Assembly (NCBI GenBank): GCA_037693485.1
Contig: CM075344.1
Location: 96,445,001 to 96,509,000, forward strand
Length of the DNA: 64,000 nt
Direction of reading: 5' to 3'
From: Kitagawia praeruptora
Taxonomy: Eukaryota; Streptophyta; Magnoliopsida; Apiales; Apiaceae
Position 1 is the stretch's first letter. Every line of letters begins with the position of its first letter. The position numbers and the translations under genes are program-made. The notes under the pieces were generated by a model. That model saw only the letters and a program-made list of their open reading frames with translations. It was not told the DNA's origin and ran no database searches. Of the stretch, positions 11,501 through 23,600 are shown one piece after another.

Positions 11501-13094
11501 TCAAAGACTACGACTGCTCGATAAATTATCATCCAGGAAAAGCTAATGTTGTAGCTGATGCTTTAAGTAGAAAGGAAAGACTCAACCTGTTGACAACCTC
11601 AGAAGAGTTAGTCAGAGAATTCGAAAAGATGGAGTTAGAAGTCAAGGACCCAAGCCAAAACAATGAAAGAGTCTATACCATTCATTTTCAACCAGAGCTG
11701 TTAGAAAAGATTCGCCGTTGTCAAGAGCAAGTAATAGAAGAAAGAAGATCAGAGTTGACAAGAGAAGAATTTCTGAGTTCAAAAGATGATAAGGGGATTA
11801 AGCGATTTGCATCAAGAATTTGGGTTCCTAATTTTACAGAATTGAAGGAAGAAATCATGAGCGAAGCGCATAACTCGAGATATTCCATTCACCCAAGAAG
11901 CACAAAAATGTACCAAGACATCAAGCAGAATTATTTGTGGCCTAACATGAAAAGAGAAATTGCAGAATGGGTAAGCAAGTGTTTGACCTATCAGAGAGTG
12001 AAAGCAGAACATCAACGACCCAGTGGATTACTCCGATCATTAGAGATTCCAGAGTGGAAATGGGAGTACATCACCATGGATTTTGTAGTAGGTTTACCTC
12101 GAACCAGAGCGAATCACGATGCTATATGGGTTATAGTTGATAGACTTACGAAGTCCGCTCATTTTCTGCCGATCAACGAAAGGTATTCAGTAGAAAGACT
12201 AGAAGGTCTGTATTTGAAGGAAGTGGTAGTTCGTCATGGAGTGCCTGTGTCAATAGTGTCAGACAGAGATGCCCATTTTACTTCTAGATTCTGGAAGAGT
12301 TTTCAAGAATGCCTTGGCACCAAGCTAAATCTGAGCACTGCCTATTATCCGCAGACAGACGGATAGAGCGAAAGGACAATCAGACGATAGAGGATATGTT
12401 GCGAGCTTGCGCTATAGATTTCCAAGGAAGTTGGGATGATCATCTGCCGTTAGTAGAGTTTGCTTACAACAATAGCTATCACTCCAGTACTGGCATGGCC
12501 CCGTATGAATCTCCACTTTGTTGGGATGAAGTCGGTGAAGGAAGATTAATAGGGCCATATATGGTCCATCAGACAAAGCAATCCATAGAAACGATTCGAA
12601 AGAGATTAGTTGCTGCTCAAGACCATCAGCGAAAGTATGCCGATCGGAAGAGAAAAGATAAATCTTTCGAGATAGGAGACAAAGTGTTACTGAAAATTTC
12701 TCCGTGGAAAGGTGTGATGAGATTCGGGAAGAAAGGAAAACTGAGTCCCAGATATATTGGACCCTTTGAAATTCTTAAGAAGGTTGGAGCCGTGTCATAT
12801 CAATTGGCCTTACCGCCAGACCTTCAGCATGTTCATGATGTATTCTATGTATCAATACTGAGAGCTTATCATCCTGACCACCGACATGTATTAGAGTATG
12901 CACCTATCGATGTTAAAGCTGATCTGACCTACGTAGAGCAACCAGTGGAGGTTATAGATTTCAAAGTGCATGAGCTGAGAAATAAGAAAATAAATTTAGT
13001 AAAAGTAATTTGGAGGAACCGTCAAATCGAGGAGGCTACTTGGGAGCTTGAGAATGAAATGCGTACTAAATACCCTGAGTTGTTTAGCCATTAA
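8542..13094 (+). pseudogene. E2 Gag-Pol polyprotein with chromodomain, broken
   Basis: ATG at 8542, with a Pro/Asn-rich N-terminus. Gag follows, with a retrotransposon gag core and CKTCGRKHPGPC and CYNCGQKGHYASSC knuckles; a third knuckle has lost its first Cys. Next come protease (VLVDSGATKSF, about 9797), reverse transcriptase, RNase H, integrase and a chromodomain ending MRTKYPELF. The frame is cut by TAG at 11311 and TAG at 12364 (both in place of expected Gln), and by a 1-nt deletion near 12384 that shifts the last 230 or so codons. The RT metal-binding motif reads FIEDI instead of FIDDI (E codon at 10801), and the integrase HHCC finger reads CLTYQ instead of CLTCQ. It cannot encode active enzymes. 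Confidence 0.9.
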
Positions 13095-13120
13095 TGTTGA
13101 TCCTGAGGACGGAATCCTTT

Positions 13121-13134
13121 TAAGGGGGGGAGAC
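13121..13134 (+). other. E2 polypurine tract
   Basis: TAAGGGGGGGAGAC lies directly before the 3' LTR start TGTAATAACC and 27 nt after the pol stop codon. Confidence 0.85.
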
Positions 13135-14103
13135 TGTAATAACCATGAATATTATTAATAATTTACGCGTCGAGCCTCTCTGAATAATTTTTTTTTCTCG
13201 TAAACTCGATATTATTAGTTTTACGAATGCTCATAAATATTTGGTTAGTGTGATGCTATTTGGTTTTATGAATTGTGATGTGCTATTATTATTATCATTA
13301 TTACTATTATTTTATGATTTATCGCTACCCAATTCTATTTTTATTTCAACCATAAGTATAATTAGGAATTTAGAATTTTCTGTTATTATTATACGTAATT
13401 CTAGACTTTGGGTTGAGTATATGGAGCCCAATGAGTTAGTATGTAAATTCTAGTTGGATTAGAGTATTTTGTTGGATTAGGGCCAACTCTTTAAGCCTAA
13501 TAAAATTGATTTGTTGCATTACAACCCAACCAAGACAATGTTACATGTATAAATTAGAGTTAGAAAAAAAAGAGAAGCTAGCATAACCCATTTTAGTCTC
13601 TCATCATCTACCGAGAGAAAAACACAAAACTCATCCTCCATTATTAGTAAACTTCCAAAGCTCATAACTTCATAGATTCTTCCCAAAATTTACATGCAAT
13701 TAGATTTTTAGCTAAACCGTAGTCGGTTCTTCAATTCCATATATTAAAAACAACGATCCGAGAAGTTTGGGGTTTCATCAAATTCTAAAAGTTTTGATTT
13801 TTCACAAGTGGGTATGATCTTGTACCCTTATAAACCTTTTTGTAATCATAATTATGTGATGTTGTTATATTGTAAGTTTTAATTAGGGTTTAAAGCAAGT
13901 AGTTTAAATTTTGTGGGTTTAATATTTTGCATAATTATTTTTGTGTGGATCATGATTAATTTGGAGCATTGGCAATTGGTTTTGTGATTGGGGGGTCTAT
14001 GGATGGTTGCATGTCTGTTTTGAGGCCACCACCGCGGCGGTAGAGGTGACCGGCGGTGGTGGGTGTTGCCAGAGTTTGTGCAGGGGGCGGGGGTTGGCAA
14101 TCG

Positions 14104-14303
14104 AAGAGGGGGAGAGGGAGATTGATGAGGGAGAAACAAGGAGAGAGTGAGAGAAGAGTTAAGAGAGGCGGGAGAGATCGAAGAGAGAGAGGAAGAGATA
14201 GGGTGGAGGGAGAGATGGATGGAGAGAGAGAGCGAGGGAGAGAGATGGGAGATTGAGAGAGAACGAGAGATCGAGAGAGGTCGAGAAGGAGAGAGATGGA
14301 GTC

Positions 14304-14349
<46 letters not shown>

Positions 14350-14356
14350 GAGGTGG
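14104..14356 (+). repeat. GA-rich microsatellite in the E2 3' LTR
   Basis: Dense GAGA/GGAGA sequence that becomes a near-perfect (GA)n run at about 14307-14347. It produces long Arg/Glu or Ser/Leu reading frames on both strands, which are artefacts of the repeat. Confidence 0.95.
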
Positions 14357-15401
14357 CGTCGGTGGTGGTGGTCCGGCGAATTGCCGGCAGTCGGCGATGG
14401 TGAGCAGCGGGGAGGGAGAAGATGAGATGGGGGAGGGGTGCTTTTCAATTGCTAAATTGTATTAACTTTGGTGAAAATTAGAGGGTGAATATTTTGATTG
14501 GATTAAAATTGGGAATAAAAATATTGGTTATTTAAAATGAAAAATAAAATGGAATGTTTGTTTTATTTAGTTGAGTACTAAAAATGGGTAAAGGAAATTT
14601 AAACGATAAGGATAATTCAAATAGAATTTTATTGAAAGATTTATATTCCGTTAAAAATAGGGATAAATATTATTGTTTCGCCGAAACAGACTTAATTAAA
14701 TTAGAACATTTTAGAGAATCGTAGAGAATTCATAAGAGCAAATTTATTTTAAAGGTGCAACTTTAAATTATTAATTAATTGTTAGCAAATAAATAGGACT
14801 GATAAGTGGATTTTATATCCACTTGGAGCGTTCCATATCGGCTTAAATTGATTGACTTGGTCTCAAGTTTGTTATATTTTTTATGTGTTTTGTGTAGTTG
14901 TGCAGGGTTGTAGCTATCGGTTAGTGTTGGTGTTTCCAATCGATATTAGAGTGGAATTAAGCATTGGAATGAAGATTGGACACTTGTGTTATGCTACCAA
15001 GGAGTTACATGTGTCATGGTATTGAAGATGTTAGCTAATGCAAAAGAAACGGAGGAGAAAGGAGCAATTTGTGTAAAATTCGGATTTTCTGGGTAGGTTG
15101 CGCAGTCTTCACTGTTTTGGCCATATCTGGAGTTCTAGAAGTCCGTTTTCAGTGATCTTACTGTCCACGCGAAGCCTGGGAGATTTCCTACAATCTTGGA
15201 CAGAAAGCATGGCGCGCTGGGGCCTGGGAAGGGCACTACGGCGCAGGAACCCTTCTGGAAATTCTGAATTTTTATCCAGAAAATCCTGATTTACTATTTT
15301 GGCCATATCTTGAGTTCTACAAGTCCGTTTTGGACGATCTTACTGTCCACGCGAAGCTAACGAGATTCTCTATCATTCAAAAGTGGTCCAGATGTCCAAA
15401 C

Positions 15402-15689
15402 TGATAAAGGTTAAGAAACCTTTATAGAAATGTATGTATAACTAGAGAGATCGAGAGAGATAAGAGAGATCAAGAGAGATTAAAGAAGGAGATGAGAAAA
15501 CAGAGATAGAAATGGAGATGAGAAGAAACAAAATTTTGATTCATTTTCTAACTGAATGTCACAATGATACAGCCAATGTTTTTATACAATTCTCTGCATA
15601 ACAGATTTTCCCGCTAAAACCATTCAACAACTAACATTTAACTTTTGTTGACTTTAGTCAACAACTTATTCTTACTATTAGCCTATAAC
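15402..15689 (-). repeat. E4 3' LTR
   Basis: It pairs with 56879-57167. In element orientation it starts TGTTATAGGC and ends CCTTTATCA. The purine-rich tract AGGAGAAGGGAGATA lies just outside it (about 15690-15704 on the minus strand). Confidence 0.95.
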
Positions 15690-15725
15690 ATATCTCCCTT
15701 CTCCTAATAAGACTTGACCTTAAGG

Positions 15726-18700
15726 CTAAACAGTTATTGAACTGAGATTAAAATCAGGAAATTGTTGAGAAAATTCCACAGCTGGTTCCCAAGTTGCCTC
15801 AGACATTGGCAAACCAATCCACTGAACCAAAAACTACACCTGAGCTTTATTGGCCACCTTCTGCACTCTTCTATCAATAATAGCTTGAGGGACTTTAGAA
15901 TTGATAAAGTCTTGCATTAAAGTTGGAACAACCACAGTCAAGGGTAGATCACCACGAAAAGCTTTAAGTTGGGAGACATGGAAAACATTATAAATAGTAG
16001 AAGAAACTGGTAATCTCAACTTGTATGCTACTTGTCCCACCACATCCACAATCTGAAACGGTCCATAAAACTTTGGAGAGAGTTTCTGGTTAGACCTTGA
16101 TTGCAAAGATTGTTGCTTATACGGTTGTAATTTCAACCAAACCCAATCATTTACTTGAAATGATCTCTCAGATCGATGCTTATCAGCCTGCACCTTCATT
16201 CTTGACTGAGCCTTGAGCAACTGTAACTTTAAGTCATCAAGTACTTGTTCTCTCCTTTGCAAACTTCTATCAACTTCTGTATTGACCACTTCTCCTGCTA
16301 AATAAGGAAGATGTAGAGGAGGTAGTTGTCCATACACAATCTCATATGGAGTACTCTGAGTGGCAGTATGAAAATGTGTATTATACCACCATTCAGACAA
16401 TGGCAACCAGTAACTCCAATGTTTTTCATGCTGACTACACATACATCTCAAATAACCTTCAAGACACCTATTGACAACTTCAGTTTGACCATCTGTAGCT
16501 GGATTATAAGCAGATGATAACAGGGATTCAGTTCCATGAATTGAGAACAGACCTTGCCAGAAAGTGCTCAGAAAAATGCTGTCTCTATCACTTACTATAG
16601 ATCTAGGCCAACCATGGAGCTTGAACACATTATCCAAATAAGACTGAGCAACCTCCACTGCAGTAAAAGGATGGGATAATGACATAAAGTGAGCATATTT
16701 GCTCAATCTGTCCACTACCACAAAAATAACAGTTTTGCCATTTGACTTAGGCAACCCTGTTATAAAATCCATAGAAACATCAGTCCAAATCTCCTCAGGT
16801 ATAGGTAAAGGTTGAAGTAATCCAGGATAAGAAGATAAATCAGCCTTGTGTTGTTGACAAATTTGACAGTTTTGCACAAACTGTCTGATAGCATGCATTC
16901 CTTTCCAATAAAACAACTGTTTAACCCTTTTAATGGTTAAATCTCTTCCAGAATGCCCTCCCTCAGGTGTAGAATGATGCCAAAATATCACCTTAGTTTT
17001 CAAATCTCCTGAATTACCCAACACAATCTTATTTTTCCTTTTCAATAATCCTGCTTGATAACAATAATGATCCACACTTTGACCCTGCTGTAGCTTAGCC
17101 AAAATATCCTCAGACCAAACATCCCCAACATAACTTGCTTTAAGCAAATCTTCCAAATTAGAAGTCACTACAGATATAGCTAGACATAGAATTTCATCTC
17201 CTTGTGCTCTTGAGAGAGCATCTGCTGCTTTATTTTCTTGACCACTCTTATATTGAATCTCATAATCAAAACCAAGCAATTTAGATAGCCAAAACTGTTG
17301 AAATGGAGTTGAAACTTTCTGCTGTAATAACCACTTGAGACTCTTTTGATCAGTTTTAATAATAAAGTGGCCCCCAGAAAGGTATTGCTCCCATTTTTGC
17401 ACAGAAAACACTATAGCTAATAGCTCCTTCTCATATACAGATAATTTTTGCCACTTAGGTCCTAAAGACCTGCTTATAAAAGCCAAAGGATGGCCCTTCT
17501 GCATTAAGACAGCTCCAATTCCCTGTTTTGATGCATCAGTTTCAACAACAAAGGGTTCATCAAAATTGGGCACAGTCAAAACAGGAGCAGTTGTTAAAGC
17601 CAATTTCAACTTGTCAAAAGCTGATTGAGCTTCTGCAGACCACTGAAATGCTCCTGTTTTCAACAAATCAGTCAAAGGTTTACTAAGCAAAGCATATCCC
17701 TTCACAAATTTCCTATAGTACCCTGCTAATCCTAGAAAACCTCTTAGCTCCTTCACGGTAGTAGGCACCTGCCAACTGTTATCTGCAGCTAGCTTCTGTG
17801 GATCAGTCTCTACCCCTTTGTCTGAAATGAAATGACCTAAATACTCAACTTTGTTAACAGCAAAAGAACACTTACTTGGCTTAATATGCATATCATTTTT
17901 ATGCATTAACTGAAAAACCTCATCCAAATGAATCCAGTGTTCTTCAACATTTTTGGTATAGACCAAAACATCATCAAAAAATACCAAAACACACTTCCTA
18001 AGTAAAGGTCTAAACGCAGCATTCATCCATCCTTGAAAAGAAGCATGTGCATTAGTCAAACCAAAAGGCATGACTAAAAATTCATAGTGCCCTGTGTGTG
18101 TCTTAAAAGCAGTTTTAAAAACATCTTCAGAATGTAGTCTTAATTGATGATAGCCTGCTCTAAAATCCAACTTGCTAAAGACTGTAGCACCAGATAGCTC
18201 ATCAATAAGCTCATCAATTACTGGAATTAGAAACTTATCTTTGACAGTCTTCCTGTTTAACTCCCTGTAATCTATACAAAGCCTCCATGTACCATCTTTC
18301 TTTCCCACTAAAACTACAGGAGAAGCAAAAGGAGAAGAACTATCTTGAATAATACCTCTTTCCAGCATCTCTTGTACTAACTGCTCAATGATATCTCTTT
18401 GCTTTAAGGGATATCTATAAGGTCTAATATTTACTGGACCTTCACCAGGACTTAATGGAATCCTATGGTCAAAGGTGCCTCTGCTTGGAGGTAGATCCTT
18501 TGGTTCATCAAACATTTTAGCATATTTCTCCTTTAATTGCTATAATTTTCCATCATTTTGTCCTATTTTAGAATCCACTCCTGATTTATCAGAAACTTCA
18601 ATGTTTTAGAACTCAGAACACTCAAGTAACAATGCTGAAATCTGATTCACTTGAATCAAACAACAATGAGCAGCATTTTACAGTAGCTTTAAGGAAGGTT

Positions 18701-19910
18701 GACCCTCAATAACCTTGATTTTCTTCTATGGAATTCCCTTTAAAGAAACCTGCTCATCATTCAGAATAAATTCCATTTTTAACTTCTTAAAATCTCAATA
18801 AACTGGACCCAGAGTTGATAACCATTGAATTCCCAGCACCATGTCATAACTTCCCAATGGAATTAGCATAACATCAACCTTAAATTCTTTACCATTCAGT
18901 ATCCAAGAGAAATCTCTACAAACATACTTACACACAATATGATTACCATCAGCAACCGTAATTTCTTGTGCTGATACTTCTTCTACTGCACATCCCATTG
19001 CCTTAGCAAATGCAATATCCAAAAAATTATGAGTACTTCCAGAATCAACCAAAATATGCACTGATTTCCCTTTAACAATGCCCTTAAGTCTCATAGTCTG
19101 AAAATTTTGGTTTCCAGCTAAAGCATTAACTGAAATACAAGGTTCCATTACCTCTGACATATCCAATTGACATGCTTCATCACAACACTCTTCCTCACTC
19201 ACCAATTCCCCTGGTACTTCTACTGTGAACAATTGAGGTTCTTTGAACTTACATTTATGGCCTCTCTCATAAGCCTGATCACAATAATAGCAAAGTCCTT
19301 TGGCTATTTTTTCAGCTCTTACATCTGCTGGAATGAACCTAAAATTCTTAGGTCCTTTGACATTAGCCTGAACTGCTTTAGTTTGGGGTGTAGGCAATAA
19401 AGGTGGATTTGTATTGGCTAACAATGGCACTGTTTATACAGATTTTGGAGGTATATAAGAAGATGACATTGCACCAGACCTAACAGTTTTGTGAGTGACA
19501 TTTAAAGCCTCTTCCTTCAATCTTGCATAATCTATTGCCTCAGCTATACTGGTTGGTTTGAAAGCCTTAACAAAAGGCTTAACTGCATCTTTTAAACCCC
19601 CAATAAAACTATCAAGGATGTAAGTTTCTGGTAAAACATGATTATGCTGCAACATTAAAGACTTAATACCCTCAAATTCATCAATATAATCCTCCAATTG
19701 ACCAGTCTGTTGTAGCTTATTGAATTGCTCAACTATTTTACTACTAACATCATCTCTAGATCTTGCTATCAGATCAATTATAAAATCATCCCATTCAACA
19801 GATCTCCTTCCAGCAAGATAACTAGTTACCAAAATTTCAGCTTTATTAACCATGTATAACGAAGCTAAATCAACTTTCTGATCATTCGAGATCTTACACA
19901 ACTCAAAATA
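15726..19910 (-). pseudogene. E4 Gag (C-terminal part)-protease-RT-RNase H-integrase-chromodomain, broken
   Basis: A single frame runs from the E5 junction at 19910 to a stop at 15726, with seven in-frame stops (near 19434, 18795, five in total between 18797 and 18520, and 15834) and no frameshift. Order of domains: rest of the gag core, the knuckle CYYCDQAYERGHKC, protease VDSGSTHNF, RT with the motif FFDDVLVY, RNase H, integrase (finger ending CQICQQH, then the catalytic D and D and E residues in MDFITGLP, VSDRD and the TDGQTEVVNR region), and a chromodomain remnant VQWIGLPMSEATWE after the stop at 15834. RT and integrase (15837-18515, 893 codons) remain open, so decay is concentrated at the protease-RT spacer. 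The C-terminal chromodomain and short LTRs suggest Reina. Confidence 0.88.
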
Positions 19911-20649
19911 TGTTAGGAATAATTCATGAGTTGTGATGTTAAGAATAGAATTTTACTTATACTTCTTGTATATCCTGATTTATAAAGGATTTAGCACTTT
20001 GTATAAAAAATATGTGTTAGACAGTTATCTGTAAAGTTTAGTCAGGAATGAACAGTGCATCGAGTACTACATGTTAGGAACTGAGATTGAATCCTGATAC
20101 GTCAAGTCAAGTACTGATCAAGTACTGATGGGATGGTCAAATCCTGATGCAAGATGGAATCCTGATATCAGTCGTGTTACTGATGATGTCATTATGGATG
20201 CTACAGAAACTGGCAAGTGCTATAAAACAGGATCTTTGTTTGAGGAACAAGCAAGAAGATTTTATGAAGGAAAGAATTTTCTATTGATGGAAACTATCAA
20301 CTGGACGGTAGAACATTGTCATGTATATATTATCTTTCTGTGATTAGTTGATAGGTAGCATTATAAATACTCTCTCTACGTCATTGTAAAAAGAGTTCGA
20401 GGCATGAGTTTTATATGTGTAGCTCTGTATAAGGTTTGTATTCAAAAGTTCAAAACAAACAGAGAGATTTGTATTGTCAGCAGCTGCTAAAGGTATTTGT
20501 ACACCTTTGGTAGAGTTGGTATTTGATCTTATTAATACAAATAGAGTTTGATTCATTCGTTTATTCTTGTTCATATAACCAAGCAAAAATCAGACACGAT
20601 TATATAACTTGTATTCAACCCCCCCTTCTACAAGTTATTCGAGTTAACA
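19911..20649 (+). repeat. E5 5' LTR (739 bp)
   Basis: TGTTAGGAAT...GAGTTAACA. It contains a C-rich run near 20619-20625 shortly before the end, shared with all copies. TATAAATACTC near 20361 is a likely TATA box. Confidence 0.95.
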
Positions 20650-20651
20650 AT

Positions 20652-20663
20652 TGGTATCAGAGC
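20652..20663 (+). other. E5 primer binding site (initiator Met tRNA)
   Basis: TGGTATCAGAGC begins 2 nt after the LTR end. It is followed by AGGTTGATTT, so CAG|GTTGAT at 20662-20670 could act as a weak splice donor (inference). Confidence 0.92.
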
Positions 20664-23600
20664 AGGTTGATTTTGAATAATCATAAAGATCTGCAATCAT
20701 GTCTGGTTACAAGGATGGGAATACTAAGATTCATATGCTCAAGAGAAATGAATATACTCTATGGGAAGTAAAGATGTTGCATCATCTGGAAGCAACAGAT
20801 CATGATTATCTTGACAGAATCAGAGATGGACCTTTTATCCCAACGAAGGTTGTTGGACAAGCAACTGTTGATGGTGAGGTTGTTCCAGAACATACAGCAG
20901 AGAAGCCAAAATCTGAGTGGTCAGATAAGGACAAGGAGAATGTTCTTAAAGATGCTAAAGTGAGAAACATATTATTCAACAGTCTTGATTCTGTTCTCAC
21001 TAACTATGTTCTCTCTTGTAAAACTGCTAAGGATATATGGGACAATCTTAAGGTTCACTGTGAAGGAACTAAGCCTGTCAGGAAGAATATGAGGACACTA
21101 CTTATACAACAGTATGAGTACTTTGAATCCAAGTCTGGTGAGTCACTTACTGATACCTTTGATAGGTTTACAAAACTCATCAATGAGATTGCCATGCATG
21201 GTAAATATTATGACTTGGAGGATATGAATACAAAGTTCATGAAAGCTTTGCCTGATTTCTACAATGAGAAGATATCTGCGATTGAGGAAGCTAATGATCT
21301 GGATGAGATATCATTAGAGGCAGTGTATGGAAAACTAAGAGCTTATGAACATGACAAGCAGCAGAAGAAGAGCAGGAGTGAAGGAAAGATGAAGACTGTT
21401 GCACTAACTGCTCAATCTGAATTAAAGAAGCTTCCAGAGGAACAGCATGATGAGCCTGCTATAAAGAACTCAAGGAAGAAGAAAAGCAAAGAAAGTTCTG
21501 AGTCAGAGACTACTGATATGGACTCTGACAACAATGATTCTGAATCTAAGATGCAGGAACTCTTTGCTATGTTTGCTAAAGCTTTCAAGAAAGGAAGATT
21601 TAACAGGAAAAGATTTAGCAAAGGACCTTTTCAAAAGAAGGAGGAGAAGAAGAGTGACAAAGGCAAAAGTACAATTGTCAAGCTTGATAAGGCCAAGATT
21701 AAGTGCTTTAACTGCAGCGAGCTTGGACACTTTGCCAGTGAGTGTAAGAAGCCTAGGAATTCAGGAAAGGGTAATGCACTTATGGTCACACAGAAGGATT
21801 GGGCTGATTCCAGTGATTCTGAAGATGAATTGTATTATGACAACATTGCACCGATGGCAAATGTTTCAGACAAACCTGGATCTCCAAAGAAAACTTCTCC
21901 ATCCTCTGTTAAGGGCACAGGAAAGAAGCATTCAATTATCTTGGACAGTGGATGCTCTGGACATATGACTGGAAAGAAGTCCCTGCTTACAAAGTTTGAG
22001 AGGAAAGTTGGCCCAGTAATATCCTTTGGAGATGGCAACAAAGGAGAAACTCTGGGATATGGATCAATTGTTTTGGGGAATGTCATCATAGAAAATGTAG
22101 CACTGGTTGAAGGCTTGAAACATACTCTTTTAAGCATAAGTCAACTGGGTGATAAAGGTTACAAATCAATCTTTGACATAGAAGGATGCAAAATCTTGAA
22201 TATGCAGAATGGAGACATTGTTCTAACTGGTCAAAGACATGGTAACATATATGAAGCCAGCTTAAGTGATACATCTAAAGGAATTATTAGATGTCTCTAT
22301 AGCAAAGCAACAAGTAATGAAAGCTGGAATTGGCACAAGAAACTCTCACATCTCAACTTCAAGAAGCTTAATCAACTTGTTAAGCACAATCTGGTGAGAG
22401 GCCTACCTCATGCAAATTATGTGCAAGATGGACTTTGTGATGCATGTCAACTTAGAAAGCAAAGAAGAACCACTTTCAAGAGCAAGACTGAAAATTCAAT
22501 TATTGAACCATTTCACATGCTACATCTTGATCTGTTTGGTCCAGTAAACATTATGTCTATCAACAAGAAAAAATATGCTCTAGTGATAGTGGATGATTTC
22601 ACAAGGTTCACATGGGTGTTCTTTCTACACAAGAAGGATGAAGCTCCTCAGCAAATCATTGAACTTGTCAAGAATATTCAGAATAACTCTGAGTACAAAG
22701 TCAAAGTACTTAGGAGTGACAATGGTACAGAATTCAAGAATTCTATAATGGAAGATTTTTGTGCAGACAAAGGAATCACTCAACAGTTTTCTGCACCTGG
22801 TACACCTCAGCAAAATGGTGTAGTGGAAAGAAAGAACAGGACTCTCATTGAGGCAACAAGAACCATGCTTGTAGATGCAAAACTTCCAACCTATTTTTGG
22901 GCAGAAGCTATTAACACTGCATGTTTCACTCAAAATTGTACCTTGGTAAATAATCATGGAAAAATTCCCTATGAGATGATCAAAGGAAAGAAACCAAGTG
23001 TGAAATACTTTCACATCTTTGGATGCAAATGCTATGTCCTAAAAGTTCATCCAGAACAACTTGGAAAATTTGAAGCCAAATCGGATGAAGCAATCTTTCT
23101 AGGATATTCAGCATCTAAGGCCTTCAAAGTTTATAATCTCAGAACTCACATTATTATGGAATCAATTCATGTTGCATTTGATGATAAGAAATTTGGACTT
23201 CTGCAAACTGATGAGAGCCATGACAAATTGGAATTTGAAAATCTGAAGAATTCTAAGATACTCTCCAGAAGGAATTTCTATTGCTTCTCAAAGGAATGCT
23301 ACTGTTGAGGGGGAGCAAATAAATCAAAGAGAACACAGTGATCATCAGGAGCAGACTAGCTATTCAGAGTCTACTCCATCAGGAACTAATCTTTCAGAGT
23401 CTACTGAGGAAAGATCTGTAACTAGCAGCAATATGGAATCTACTGATTCTATTGATCAAAGGGGAGTTATTGAAGGTAGAGAGAATTCTTCTACAAGAGA
23501 TACCACTAACTTAGGGGGAGAGACTAGAAGAGTCAATCTACCACCTGTTAGAAAATGGACAAAGGATCATACTGAAGATTTAATTATTGGTGATCCAAAT

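Noticed and set aside
13879..14465. Long Ser/Leu/Pro and Arg/Glu ORFs on both strands
   Set aside because: Products of the GA microsatellite; no domain and no codon pattern beyond the repeat.
23262..23400. Further small E5 deletions as introns
   Set aside because: The 20-nt and about 30-nt losses lack GT-AG ends and lie between short repeats (TCTC, TTCAGA), so they are ordinary slippage or repair deletions.
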